Source of the DNA: Chitinophagales bacterium
GTDB taxonomy: Bacteria; Bacteroidota; Bacteroidia; Chitinophagales; LD1
Reading direction: 5' to 3'
Length of the DNA stretch: 64,000 bases
Assembly (NCBI GenBank): GCA_016787045.1
Contig: JAEUVA010000002.1
Coordinates: 1-64,000 of the forward strand
Shown here: positions 1 through 9,108 of the stretch, one piece after another
Layout of the letters: every line of letters begins with the position of its first letter
How positions within the stretch are numbered: position 1 is the first letter of the stretch
Made by a program: the position numbers and the translations under genes
Notes under the pieces: model-generated
Databases searched by the model: none
The model's input: only the letters and a program-made list of their open reading frames with translations
Told to the model about the DNA's origin: nothing

Positions 1-1
1 C

Positions 2-2623
2 GGTGCAGCCGGAGCCCCTGGTGCAGTAGGCCCCACTGGAGCCGCTGGTCAAAACGGAGCAACTGGCCCACAAGGCCCTGCTGGAGTAGCAGGAGCAAAT
101 GGTGCGCCCGGGGCTACGGGTGCAACAGGAGCCACCGGTCCTACTGGTCCAAGTGGTAATGATGGCGCGGCAGGAACGTCAGGAGCCACCGGTTCCACCG
201 GAGTTGGAATAGCCAACATTATAGATAACGGCAATGGCACCATTACAATAGTATTGTCCGATGGCAACACATTCACGGTAGCATCCGGCACTACTGGTGC
301 CACCGGTGCAAACGGAAACGATGGAGCCACTGGGCCTCAAGGATTGGTTGGTCCCACGGGAGCCACAGGCCCACAAGGAGCCACCGGTGCAAACGGAAAT
401 GATGGAGCAACCGGACCACAAGGTCCTACAGGGAATAATGGAGCTACCGGTCCTCAGGGATTGGTTGGTCCCACAGGCGCTACCGGTGCAGCAGGCCCTA
501 CAGGGGTTGGCGCTACCGGCCCCACAGGGAGTGTAGGAGCAACAGGTTCTGTTGGCGCCACCGGTCCTGCGGGAGCTACAGGCGCAGCAGGTGCTACAGG
601 TCCACAAGGCCCAACCGGTAATACCGGAGCTACAGGTTCTGTAGGAGCTACCGGTGCAGCAGGCCCTACAGGGGTTGGCGCTACCGGCCCCACAGGGAGT
701 GTAGGAGCAACAGGTTCTGTTGGAGCCACCGGTCCAGCAGGAGCCACCGGTGTGGGAGCCACCGGCCCAACAGGAAGCACAGGCGCTGCTGGTTCAACGG
801 GCCCTACGGGGTTTCTCTCTAACGGTACTTTAGCCGGCAACACCACTTATTGGGATGGTACGCAATGGGTATTAAACAGTAATAATCTTTACAATAACGG
901 TGGAAATGTGGGTATTGGCTCCGGAGCTACAGCTAATACAAAATTAGATGTGAATGGTGACGTGGCTTTCCGTACTTGGAATCTAACCTTAGTCAATGCC
1001 CAAAATAACAACGTGAATATTGACACAGCTCGTTATGCCTTTTACAGGATTTTGGGGCCAACTGCTGCATTTTCTATCACTGGAATGGCTACGCCCTACA
1101 ATGGCAAAAAAGTTACGCTATACAACTCAACTGCGCAGGTATTAACTGTAGTTAATCAAAGTGGATTTTCAGTAGCAGCAAACCGAATTATTACCGGCAG
1201 CGGAGCAGATATAGCCATCAATGCCGGTGGCTCGGTTACATTTCATTATAGTGCACAAGATACCCGATGGGTGGTTGTTGCCACTGTAAACGCTGCGGGC
1301 GGAGCGGGTTCATTTTGGTCTTTGGCGGGTAATGCTTTGGCCGGCACAGAGTTTATTGGAAGCACCAACGCTCAGGATTTTGCTGTAAGAACGAGCAATG
1401 TAGAGCGTTTGAGAATATTAAACAATGGCCAGTTTGTATACAACAGTGGTTTTACCAATGCAAATGATTTGTTTGCTGTGTGGACTTATGGGCTTCCCAG
1501 TCCATTAGCTGCTGGAAACTGGAATGCTATAAGTGGATATGCGCAATCTGCTCAAGGAAATGCCGGGTACTTTTACACGGGAAATACGAATACTTCTAAT
1601 GCGGTTGTAGTGGAAAAATTTGGTAGTTCGGGCAATGGCATAAACGCTACTATCAATTCGGCAACAAATGCTACCGGAAATGTAATTTTTGCACAAAACT
1701 CATCTGGCACCGGGCGTGTAGTCAACTTTCGCCATGCTAATGCTGCTTCTACAGCCAATGTTCTTTTTGCAGAACATACGGGCAACGGTCGTGTAATAAA
1801 TGCCCAAAATACACTGACCACCACTACTGAGCCGGTGGCCTATTTTACACAAGCATCCACTGGTACGGTATTGGCTACCTATCAAAATGCCGGAAGTGTG
1901 TATGGTTTAAGTTCGGGTATAAGGAGCGGTATATTTTATGCCAATGCGGCAAGTGACGATACCCGTGCAGTATATGCAGAAGTAAACCATACTTCTGCCA
2001 ACAATTCAGTTGCTATTTTAGGCAAATCAACTCCAACTGCCACTACTGGATATGGCGTAGTTGGTGTGGGGAATAATTTTGGTATTTTCTCCAATGGTGC
2101 CTTTGGTGGTGTTGGCGCAAAATCGTTTGTGATAGACCACCCGCTTGACCCCGAAGATAAATTTCTGAAGCACTACACCATTGAATCACCGGAGGTACTT
2201 AACATGTACAGAGGCAATGTGGTGTTGGATGCAAATGGTGAAGCAACAGTGCAACTACCTGATTACTTCTATGCCATTAATAAAGAGTTTTCTTACACAC
2301 TCACTCCAATTGGTCAACAGGCAAATGTTTTTGTAAAAACTGAAGTGAATGCTGATGGTAAGTTTGTGGTAGCCGGTGGAAATGCCGGACAAAAAGTTTC
2401 TTGGTATGTATATGCGGTACGCAACGATAAGTATCTGCAAGTATATCCTCAACAAACGGTGAGTGAACCATTCAAAACTGAAAGCGAGAAAGGAAAATAT
2501 CTCCGCCCGGAGGTGTATGGCCAACCCAAAGAGAAAGGTCTTTTCTACAGCGGTGAATATATACCTATGAAGCGTGAAGAGTCAACCCCAACCGAATTGC
2601 GTGATAATGATTGGGAGAAGTAA
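2..2623 (+). CDS. Collagen-like repeat protein with phage-tail-fibre-type C-terminus (5' end outside the window)
   Basis: The reading frame is open from base 2, so the true start lies upstream. The first ~810 bases encode Gly-X-Y triplets rich in GATGPTG and GPQG, as in bacterial collagen-like stalks. They are interrupted at 205-285 by a short [11 protein letters not shown]...SDGNTFTV module seen in other Bacteroidota collagen-like proteins. A globular part follows: a WDGTQW segment, a [19 protein letters not shown] segment typical of tail-fibre-like proteins of this phylum, and a long Ala/Asn/Thr-rich beta region. The last ~160 residues begin with an [12 protein letters not shown] motif, a C-terminal module I recognise from many fibre-like proteins. 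Role inferred: an extracellular or surface fibre. No T9SS tail is visible, and the N-terminus with any signal peptide is missing. Confidence 0.85.
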   Translation, partial: GAAGAPGAVGPTGAAGQNGATGPQGPAGVAGANGAPGATGATGATGPTGPSGNDGAAGTSGATGSTGVGIANIIDNGNGTITIVLSDGNTFTVASGTTGATGANGNDGATGPQGLVGPTGATGPQGATGANGNDGATGPQGPTGNNGATGPQGLVGPTGATGAAGPTGVGATGPTGSVGATGSVGATGPAGATGAAGATGPQGPTGNTGATGSVGATGAAGPTGVGATGPTGSVGATGSVGATGPAGATGVGATGPTGSTGAAGSTGPTGFLSNGTLAGNTTYWDGTQWVLNSNNLYNNGGNVGIGSGATANTKLDVNGDVAFRTWNLTLVNAQNNNVNIDTARYAFYRILGPTAAFSITGMATPYNGKKVTLYNSTAQVLTVVNQSGFSVAANRIITGSGADIAINAGGSVTFHYSAQDTRWVVVATVNAAGGAGSFWSLAGNALAGTEFIGSTNAQDFAVRTSNVERLRILNNGQFVYNSGFTNANDLFAVWTYGLPSPLAAGNWNAISGYAQSAQGNAGYFYTGNTNTSNAVVVEKFGSSGNGINATINSATNATGNVIFAQNSSGTGRVVNFRHANAASTANVLFAEHTGNGRVINAQNTLTTTTEPVAYFTQASTGTVLATYQNAGSVYGLSSGIRSGIFYANAASDDTRAVYAEVNHTSANNSVAILGKSTPTATTGYGVVGVGNNFGIFSNGAFGGVGAKSFVIDHPLDPEDKFLKHYTIESPEVLNMYRGNVVLDANGEATVQLPDYFYAINKEFSYTLTPIGQQANVFVKTEVNADGKFVVAGGNAGQKVSWYVYAVRNDKYLQVYPQQTVSEPFKTESEKGKYLRPEVYGQPKEKGLFYSGEYIPMKREESTPTELRDNDWEK
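479..723 (+). repeat. 77-bp perfect direct repeat inside the collagen-like stalk
   Basis: Bases 479-555 recur without mismatch at 647-723. The offset of 168 bases is 56 codons, so the frame is kept. Neighbouring Gly-X-Y segments are similar but not identical. This looks like a recent in-frame tandem duplication and is a candidate site for length variation of the stalk. Confidence 0.85.
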
Positions 2624-2667
2624 TTAGAGCTGCAATAGCTACTATCCATACATAAAAGTATGTACAA

Positions 2668-4782
2668 CTATTGTGGGTGGTAAATCATTGCCGCTTTTTG
2701 CATTACCTCCTCTTTTTTAAGCGATAGTGTTCGCGTTTTTTGTTGTGTAAAAAGCTCCATCTGGTTGGTGTAGTATGGGCTGTTTTCGCGGCTACTGTTG
2801 CCCAGGGGCTGCACCGCTTCTAACTGAGATACACCGTTCTTATCAAATGCCGCGAACATGGTGTAGGTATCGCCATGTTTGGCTTTAAATTGGAAGGGCT
2901 TCTCTTTCATTCTTACCGGAAAAGTAGGGCTAAGTACATCGGCAAATCCACGAAGTGGAAGGTTTACATTGCCACGTACTAATCGGTTTACATCTCCCCA
3001 TTTTACCTTTACGGTTCCAAAATATTTTTTTAACGAATCGCACCCAGAGCGTAACAAGCCAACCAGTTCTTCTTCGTTAGTATTAACGCCCATCACAAAA
3101 CATCCGTCCTCACATTTTTTGGCTTTGATAAGTGGGTCAATAATTGTTCCCAGCAGGGTAGGGGCGTACTCATCAATATTGCATTGCCTGTTCCAGTTTT
3201 TGAGTATGCCAATGGCTTCTGCTATATCCGCATACTTTTTGTCATCTAAGTTAAATAGGGGCGAAATGCTTTCTATAAACTTTCCGCTCTTAGGGAAGGT
3301 AACATCAAACTTCATTTGCTTGAACAATTGCCAACTGAATCGGGAGTAGTTGTCAAAATACTCCATCATGCGGTTAGCACGCATGTTGTTTCCGGGGCGT
3401 TCATCGGCATACGATGGAAGGTTGGCTACACAATTGTTGCCTGTACAAGTAGCATTGTAGGGGGTGTTGTTCGTGTTGAAAATATAGCCACACTCCGGAT
3501 TTTTTACTTGCTGCATTTTAGAAAGTGGCGTGAAAGATGTCCATAATGTTTTAGAGGTATTGCCGGGTAATATCCCCTTCCAATCAAAGCCCGGTTGCCT
3601 GTTGGGCATCATGCCGTGGTGAATGTAAAACAGGTTATCCTCCTTATCGGCATATACTATGTTGAACAATGCTAAACTTTGATGATCTATCGCTTTTCTG
3701 AAATCTTCAAAAGTTTTTGCTTTGTTCATTTCGTAGAGTTGTTGCCCGGTTTTTATGGTCATATTACCGGGGAAACGAATGGCGTAATAGTTTTCGCTTT
3801 TCTTGCTCTTGATAGTCATACCGTACTTACTCCAATAAGCCATTTGTTTTACGGGTAAAACGAATTTGCCCTTCTTAGCTAAGTTTACTTTTAACCACAC
3901 CGGTTTTTTTTCTAAGGTTAGCCACTGGCCATCAAACTCATATTGTAATTTTTTATCGGGGTGCATTTTAAGTTTGTACACATCTAAGCGGTCAAAATAA
4001 TTCCAGGTCATTCCCCAACCTAAGTTTTCATTTACGCCCATGGCCAATGAGGTTGATGCCTGAAACATGGCTCCTTCCATATTTAAACCCTCTTCGCTAT
4101 GTAGGTGTGCTTCATAAAAACTGAGCATGCCTTCCATGTACATGTGCGGGTTAATGCACAAAAATGTTTTGCCGTTTTCGGTAATCTTTGCAGATACCGC
4201 AAAAGCATTTGAACCTATGGGCTCTGTTTTTTGCTCTAACGCTGGTACCGATAACTCATCATATTTGCCGGCAATGGCATCGCCCACATTGTTTTGTGCA
4301 CCACAAAGCAAGCTCATCATGGCCACATAGGCCACCAGCATAGTTTCGTCTTTGAGCGGAAAGGCAGATTTGATGCGTACATCTTTAGGGTGTGCTTTGG
4401 CATACGCATTTAAACCTTGCGTGAAACCGTTTAAATACTTTTTGAATTCGGTACTTAGCTCGTGTTGATGTTGTTTTACAAACTCTCTGGCACCTATGGC
4501 ATGTACAAAATAATCTGATTTTGCTCCCTCAATTCCTTTGTGCCTTCCTCCAAAACCGGCTGCAGCATAAATCAGTTCCTGCGAAATGTGAAACGCATCC
4601 TCAGCATTAGCCCAAGCCAGCCCATAAGCCACTTCTGCGTCTGTTTTTGCAAAAATATGCGGTATGCCGAAACTGTCGCGTACTATTGACACATTTACCG
4701 GATTAATGGTCGGGTATGTGTTTTGTGATTGCGTTTTGAAATAAATGAATGCGATAACCAGTGTAAAAAATATTCTTTTCAT
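2668..4782 (-). CDS. Penicillin acylase family (peptidase S45) N-terminal nucleophile hydrolase
   Basis: A 704-residue protein of the penicillin/acyl-homoserine-lactone acylase family, which cleaves amide bonds after self-processing into two chains. The start at 4782 gives a clear signal peptide (MKRIFFTLVIAFIYF, then TQSQ); an in-frame start 16 codons earlier only adds a polar extension. The expected processing site GSNAF lies near residue 190, with Ser191 as the predicted new N-terminal nucleophile. The N-terminal part has the family pattern RDSFGIPHIFAKT and GLAWANAEDAF. A later YIHHGMMPNR segment fits the beta chain. The protein is probably periplasmic or secreted. The substrate cannot be read from sequence; the family covers beta-lactams, N-acyl-homoserine lactones and other N-acyl amides. 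It converges with the collagen-like gene, 44 bases apart. Confidence 0.85.
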   Translation of the reverse strand: MKRIFFTLVIAFIYFKTQSQNTYPTINPVNVSIVRDSFGIPHIFAKTDAEVAYGLAWANAEDAFHISQELIYAAAGFGGRHKGIEGAKSDYFVHAIGAREFVKQHQHELSTEFKKYLNGFTQGLNAYAKAHPKDVRIKSAFPLKDETMLVAYVAMMSLLCGAQNNVGDAIAGKYDELSVPALEQKTEPIGSNAFAVSAKITENGKTFLCINPHMYMEGMLSFYEAHLHSEEGLNMEGAMFQASTSLAMGVNENLGWGMTWNYFDRLDVYKLKMHPDKKLQYEFDGQWLTLEKKPVWLKVNLAKKGKFVLPVKQMAYWSKYGMTIKSKKSENYYAIRFPGNMTIKTGQQLYEMNKAKTFEDFRKAIDHQSLALFNIVYADKEDNLFYIHHGMMPNRQPGFDWKGILPGNTSKTLWTSFTPLSKMQQVKNPECGYIFNTNNTPYNATCTGNNCVANLPSYADERPGNNMRANRMMEYFDNYSRFSWQLFKQMKFDVTFPKSGKFIESISPLFNLDDKKYADIAEAIGILKNWNRQCNIDEYAPTLLGTIIDPLIKAKKCEDGCFVMGVNTNEEELVGLLRSGCDSLKKYFGTVKVKWGDVNRLVRGNVNLPLRGFADVLSPTFPVRMKEKPFQFKAKHGDTYTMFAAFDKNGVSQLEAVQPLGNSSRENSPYYTNQMELFTQQKTRTLSLKKEEVMQKAAMIYHPQ

Positions 4783-4834
4783 GAAAATATTACGATTGAT
4801 AGTTGGTTGAATTTTAAAATGATTTGTCAATGTG

Positions 4835-5524
4835 TTATATGATAACGGTGTGCCGTTGCGATGGTGGTGAGTAGTGTTCGGGTTTTTGGATAATTACATA
4901 CTCTGCAAACCCCAAAAAATCCCAAAATAAACTGGCCATTACTTTTCGGTAAATAATCAAGTTGTAAACTACCTTTAGTGGCATCAATAATATAGTGGGG
5001 ATGTGTTTTCTTGTACCCCCTGAAATTACTTTCATCCGATTTCGCAAAAACAGGTTCATCAACTCTGCAACAGAGTAAATACGCACGTGTGTAGGGTCGT
5101 CATAAAAATTTAGCGTTCCATACATAGAGGGTAGTTGTGTAGATCTAAAGCCGGGGAACTCTACATACATATACCCACCGGGTTTTAACTTGTCAATCAT
5201 TTTTACCAATACTTCATCACCACGTTGTAAGTGCTCAACAACATGTGCACACATAATAAAATCAAACCTGTTATTCGGAATCTGGTTAAACTGCAAGTGT
5301 TCTAAGTTAAGTTCATAAAATGCATCCATGGAGTTGAAATCATGCTCATCATTGTTGTAAGTTTTATCCAGATCCAAGCCATGATAACTGCACTGCGGGA
5401 ACCACTTTTTAGTTTTTGATGCAGAGTGATTGCCTGCGCCAATGTCTAAGATGGTAAATGCTTTTTTGCCAAAATATTTTTGTACGTATCTGTATTTAGA
5501 AGGTAACAACAGCCAGCGCAGCAT
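4835..5524 (-). CDS. Class I SAM-dependent methyltransferase
   Basis: A 229-residue protein with a Rossmann-type methyltransferase core. Motif I is ILDIGAGN (residues 25-32), followed by the acidic end of strand 2 (HGLDLD). HVVEHL marks the post-motif region and LKPGGYMYVEFPG is typical of Methyltransf_11/23 enzymes. The segment DDPTHVRIYSVAELMNLF resembles methyltransferases found in polysaccharide and glycan clusters. The C-terminal third is hydrophobic (residues ~175-210) and may touch the membrane. Substrate unknown. It lies upstream of the acylase gene on the same strand, 52 bases from that gene's start. The start at 5524 is the first Met and leaves a 158-base gap to the purL ATG-side promoter region. 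Confidence 0.8.
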   Translation of the reverse strand: MLRWLLLPSKYRYVQKYFGKKAFTILDIGAGNHSASKTKKWFPQCSYHGLDLDKTYNNDEHDFNSMDAFYELNLEHLQFNQIPNNRFDFIMCAHVVEHLQRGDEVLVKMIDKLKPGGYMYVEFPGFRSTQLPSMYGTLNFYDDPTHVRIYSVAELMNLFLRNRMKVISGGTRKHIPTILLMPLKVVYNLIIYRKVMASLFWDFLGFAEYVIIQKPEHYSPPSQRHTVII

Positions 5525-5708
5525 GCATTTATTTTTGGGGCTAATGTAAAACTATTGCTTGCTCAAGGTTATTAGTGTAGCGTTTGGCATGTTTAAATGT
5601 AGTTGGGCTATACTTTCTATATTATCATAGTTATTTGAAATAGGTCTTGTGAGCCATGCTACGAAGTTAGCATAACAACTGGGTGGCGTTTTTCTTTTCC
5701 ACAAACCT

Positions 5709-5737
5709 TTTGCGATGCAGCGCAAAAACTATTTTTG
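5709..5737 (+). promoter_or_regulatory. Bacteroidota-type promoter of purL
   Basis: TTTG at 5709-5712, a 17-base spacer, then TATTTTTG at 5730-5737, an exact match to TAnnTTTG. The expected transcription start near 5744 is ~14 bases before the ATG at 5758. This rules out the longer reading frame that opens at 5683. Confidence 0.65.
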
Positions 5738-5757
5738 CCCCGTATCAAAACACACGC

Positions 5758-7992
5758 ATGAGCGCAGCAGCACACTTGGAAGCCACTACCGTAGAACAAG
5801 CCAAACAATTAGGACTATTACCCGAAGAATTTGATAAAATAAAGCAGATATTAGGCCGAGTACCCAATTTTAATGAGTTGAGTATTTTCTCTGTAATGTG
5901 GAGCGAGCATTGTTCCTACAAAAATTCCATCAAGTGGCTTAAGACTCTACCTCGCAAAGGCAAGCATCTTTTAGTAGAGGCCGGAGAAGAAAATGCCGGA
6001 TTAGTAGATTTAGGTGACGGACTTGGCTGTGCCTTTAAAATTGAATCGCACAATCACCCATCGGCATTAGAGCCATATCAAGGCGCTGCTACCGGAGTAG
6101 GAGGCATTCACCGCGATATTTTTACCATGGGTGCACGCCCCATTTGTGCGCTCAATTCTTTGCGCTTTGGCGATTTAGAAAATGATAAAACCAAGCACTT
6201 GCTCAAAGGCGTGGTGAAAGGTATTGGTGATTACGGCAACTGTTTTGGTGTGCCTACTGTAGCCGGTGAAGTTTATTTTGACCCGGTGTATCAAACCAAT
6301 CCGTTAGTAAATGCCATGAGCGTGGGAATTGTAAAAACTAACGAAACCGTATCTGCAATTTCACAGGGAGTAGGAAATCCGGTATACATTGTGGGCAGTG
6401 CTACCGGCAAAGATGGAATTCATGGCGCAGCATTTGCCTCCAAAGACATTACCGAAGATTCTGCCAAAGATTTGCCAGCCGTACAAGTAGGCGATCCTTT
6501 TCAAGAAAAACTATTGCTGGAAGCTACATTGGAAGTAATACAAACCGGAGCCGTAGTGGGTATGCAAGACATGGGAGCAGCGGGCATTACCTGCTCTACA
6601 TCTGAAATGAGCGCAAAGGGGAAAAGTGGTATGAAAGTTTGGTTAGATAAAGTACCTACCCGCCAGCAAAACATGAAACCGTGGGAAATTCTACTCTCCG
6701 AAAGCCAAGAACGGATGCTGATAGTGGTTAAAAAGGGAATGGAGAAAGAAGTGGAAGCCGTATTTGAGAAATGGGATTTGCACTGTGCAATTATTGGCGA
6801 AGTTACAGATACAGGAATTTTAGAATATTATGTAGGCAGTGAACTGGTAGCCCAAGTACCTGCCGAATCTTTGGTGTTAGGCGGTGGAGCACCGGTTTAT
6901 GAGCGCGAATACAAAGAGCCGGCTTATTTCAGCGAGAATAAAAAATTTGATATTGAAAAAATTGCAGAGCCGGACGACTACAAGCAAGTAGCAAAGCAGC
7001 TTACTCAATCGCCAAATATCGCTTCTAAAAAGTGGGTGTACGAGCAATACGACTCTATGGTAGGTGTAGCCAACCTATCCACCAATAAACCCAGCGATGC
7101 GGCTATTGTGCGCGTACTGGGTAGCAACAAACATTTAGCAGTTACAGTCGATTGCAACGCCCGTTATGTTTGGGCCGATCCATTTGTGGGTGGGCAAATT
7201 GCCGTAGCCGAAGCTGCAAGAAACATTGTGTGCAGTGGCGGAGAGCCAAGCGCTATAACCAACTGTTTAAATTTTGGTAACCCATATTTACCCGAAGTGT
7301 ACTGGCAGTTTGTCAACGCCATTAAAGGCATGGGTAAGGCCTGCGAGGCGCTGGATACACCGGTTACGGGTGGTAATGTGTCTTTCTATAATCAAAGTAC
7401 CGAAGGCGGGGCAGTGTTTCCAACTCCTACCATTGGTATGTTGGGCGTGGTAGAGGACAAAGACCTGGTCACCACCATTGATTTTAAAAAGAGCGGACAT
7501 CGCATATATGTGATAGGTGAAATGCGAAATGACATTTCTTCCTCTGAATATTTGGTGAAAGTTCATGGTGTTCAAAATTCACCAGCTCCATATTTTGATT
7601 TATCAACGGAACTCAGCTTGCAGAAAGCCATTAAAAGACTGATCAATGAGCAAGTCATAGAATCTGCGCACGATGTAGCAGAAGGGGGCTTGTTGATTAC
7701 ACTATTAGAATCGGCCATGGCCGGTAAAAAGGGCTTTGAGATTGAAACAGAGAGCGATATTCGTAAAGATGCCTTCTTGTTTGGCGAAGCACAAAGCCGC
7801 GTAGTGGTGAGTGTAAAAACCGAGAAGGAAGATGAGTTTTTGAACGTGCTTTCTAAGTTTGATGTTGAGTTTAGCAATATCGGCATAGTTACCAGCGCTA
7901 TGATTTATGTAGATAAAGATCGTTGGGGAAGTGTAGGAGAGTGGAAAGAAATATACGATAACGCTATTGGTGCAGAAGTAGAAAAAAGTTAA
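5758..7992 (+). CDS. purL: Phosphoribosylformylglycinamidine synthase subunit PurL
   Basis: A 744-residue small-type PurL, the normal length for this form. It converts FGAR, ATP and glutamine-derived ammonia to FGAM in purine synthesis, and needs PurQ and PurS, which are not in this window. Diagnostic segments are WSEHCSYK (residues 48-55), ESHNHPSALEP (96-106), GVGGIHRD and a second AIRS-type half with GGNVSFYNQS and DVAEGGLL. The ATG at 5758 follows a good promoter and matches the usual N-terminus; upstream codons in the same frame lie in or before the promoter. The gene stands alone between a divergent methyltransferase and a short lipoprotein gene with its own promoter. Confidence 0.95.
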   Translation: MSAAAHLEATTVEQAKQLGLLPEEFDKIKQILGRVPNFNELSIFSVMWSEHCSYKNSIKWLKTLPRKGKHLLVEAGEENAGLVDLGDGLGCAFKIESHNHPSALEPYQGAATGVGGIHRDIFTMGARPICALNSLRFGDLENDKTKHLLKGVVKGIGDYGNCFGVPTVAGEVYFDPVYQTNPLVNAMSVGIVKTNETVSAISQGVGNPVYIVGSATGKDGIHGAAFASKDITEDSAKDLPAVQVGDPFQEKLLLEATLEVIQTGAVVGMQDMGAAGITCSTSEMSAKGKSGMKVWLDKVPTRQQNMKPWEILLSESQERMLIVVKKGMEKEVEAVFEKWDLHCAIIGEVTDTGILEYYVGSELVAQVPAESLVLGGGAPVYEREYKEPAYFSENKKFDIEKIAEPDDYKQVAKQLTQSPNIASKKWVYEQYDSMVGVANLSTNKPSDAAIVRVLGSNKHLAVTVDCNARYVWADPFVGGQIAVAEAARNIVCSGGEPSAITNCLNFGNPYLPEVYWQFVNAIKGMGKACEALDTPVTGGNVSFYNQSTEGGAVFPTPTIGMLGVVEDKDLVTTIDFKKSGHRIYVIGEMRNDISSSEYLVKVHGVQNSPAPYFDLSTELSLQKAIKRLINEQVIESAHDVAEGGLLITLLESAMAGKKGFEIETESDIRKDAFLFGEAQSRVVVSVKTEKEDEFLNVLSKFDVEFSNIGIVTSAMIYVDKDRWGSVGEWKEIYDNAIGAEVEKS

Positions 7993-8006
7993 TCAGACCG
8001 CTTAAG

Positions 8007-8038
8007 TTTGTATGATAGCTTACTTAATGTTACTTTAG
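8007..8038 (+). promoter_or_regulatory. Bacteroidota-type promoter before the short lipoprotein gene
   Basis: TTTG at 8007-8010, a 20-base spacer, then TACTTTAG at 8031-8038, one base from TAnnTTTG. It lies between the purL stop and the ATG at 8053. It argues against the longer frame starting at 8008. Confidence 0.5.
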
Positions 8039-8052
8039 ATAAAATTACAGTT

Positions 8053-8247
8053 ATGGCTAAGTCAATTGTTCTGTTGTTTACGTTTGGTACTTGCTTGTTT
8101 TTTTCTTCTTGCCAACAATGTACAGATTGTGTAAAGTATCCCAAGACCAACGATAAAGTAAAACTTTGTAAAAAAGATTTTGCTTCCGATGATTCATACA
8201 ATGCCTACTACCGCCAGTTAGTGTACGATGGCTACCGCTGCGAGTAA
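8053..8247 (+). CDS. Short Cys-rich lipoprotein (64 residues), unknown function
   Basis: A hydrophobic leader (residues 3-17) ends in a lipobox FSSC, so Cys20 would be lipidated. The mature part is only 45 residues and holds four more cysteines, in the pattern C20-x2-C23-x2-C26 then C39 and C63, plus an aromatic-rich tail (YNAYYRQLVYDGYRCE). Such a density suggests disulfides or metal binding; this is inference. It precedes the rhodanese-thioredoxin lipoprotein by 31 bases and probably shares its transcript, so a thiol-related role is plausible but unproven. Not a family I can name with certainty. Confidence 0.65.
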   Translation: MAKSIVLLFTFGTCLFFSSCQQCTDCVKYPKTNDKVKLCKKDFASDDSYNAYYRQLVYDGYRCE

Positions 8248-8278
8248 TCCCTTTTTTATTTCTCCTAATTTTTAACCG

Positions 8279-9025
8279 ATGCTTTCTACCATTTCAGACA
8301 TTCGCCATTTTTTCATAGCTGTATTAATATCTGCTAACTTTTTGAGTTGTAACAGCCAACCCTTTGAGGTAAAAAATATTAGTCCAGCTGAATTTGAGAA
8401 AGGAATATTTTCGGCAGAGACACAGTTGGTAGATGTGCGTACCACAGAAGAATACACAGATAAGCACATCAATGGAGCTAAAAATATTAACTACAACAGT
8501 GCTGATTTTGAAAAAGGAATGTTGGATTTAGATAAGAATAAACCGGTATATATTTATTGCCTTGCTGGAGGTCGCAGTAAACAAGCAGCGAATTGGGCCG
8601 TAAAAAATGGGTTTACGCAGGTGTACAATTTAGAGTTTGGTATCAACTCATGGTTGGCAGAAAATAAACCAGTTGTAAGTGGAAGCGGAGCAGCCGTGCA
8701 ACCGGGTGTTGTGGGTATGACCTATGAAGAGTACCTTCAAAAAGTTAAAGGCAATGGTAAATTAGTGCTGGTAGATTTTAATGCAGTATGGTGTGGCCCT
8801 TGCAAAACCCTTAAGCCAGAAGTGCACAAAGCCATTAAAAAGAATAAAGATGCCGCAGAACTGCTGGACATAGACGTGGATAAAAACAGCACAGTAGCCA
8901 ACAAACTTAACGTGCGCGGTATTCCACTCTTGCTACTATACAAAAATGGTAAAGAAGTTTGGCGCAGCTTAGGCCTTGTGGACGAAGCCACTATTTCTTC
9001 AAAAATTACCGAGTTTGCCAAGTAG
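8279..9025 (+). CDS. Lipoprotein fusing a rhodanese domain to a thioredoxin domain
   Basis: A 248-residue protein. The signal sequence ends in lipobox FLSC (Cys24), which places it on the periplasmic or outer side as a lipoprotein. Residues ~33-130 form a rhodanese domain: VDVRTTEEY, INGAKNI and the active-site loop CLAGGRS with Cys94. Residues ~148-248 form a thioredoxin domain with WCGPC at 171-175 and the cis-Pro segment GIPLLLL. Rhodaneses carry persulfide sulfur and thioredoxin domains exchange disulfides, so the fusion could pass sulfur or electrons between its two cysteine centres in the envelope. That coupling is inference. It is likely co-transcribed with the Cys-rich lipoprotein gene just upstream. 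Confidence 0.88.
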   Translation: MLSTISDIRHFFIAVLISANFLSCNSQPFEVKNISPAEFEKGIFSAETQLVDVRTTEEYTDKHINGAKNINYNSADFEKGMLDLDKNKPVYIYCLAGGRSKQAANWAVKNGFTQVYNLEFGINSWLAENKPVVSGSGAAVQPGVVGMTYEEYLQKVKGNGKLVLVDFNAVWCGPCKTLKPEVHKAIKKNKDAAELLDIDVDKNSTVANKLNVRGIPLLLLYKNGKEVWRSLGLVDEATISSKITEFAK

Positions 9026-9057
9026 CAGCAATTCACAATTGCGCTTTTCTATTCTGC

Positions 9058-9087
9058 TTGCTAAATCCGTTCGCTACATTACTTTCG
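9058..9087 (+). promoter_or_regulatory. Probable promoter of sucC
   Basis: TTG at 9058-9060, a 19-base spacer, then TACTTTCG at 9080-9087, a one-base variant of TAnnTTTG. The ATG at 9109 begins ~15 bases after the expected start of transcription. Confidence 0.5.
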
Positions 9088-9108
9088 CCCAACTCATAAA
9101 GCACTCAC

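Noticed and set aside
49-846. Pro/Val/Ala-rich minus-strand frames (49-330, 454-846) and a Cys-rich frame (179-607)
   Set aside because: They are antisense to the Gly-X-Y repeats. The reverse strand of GGN-rich codons reads as proline and cysteine codons, and no promoter, start context or homology supports them.
5683-5757. Longer N-terminus for purL
   Set aside because: It would begin upstream of the promoter at 5709-5737 and adds residues not seen in PurL.
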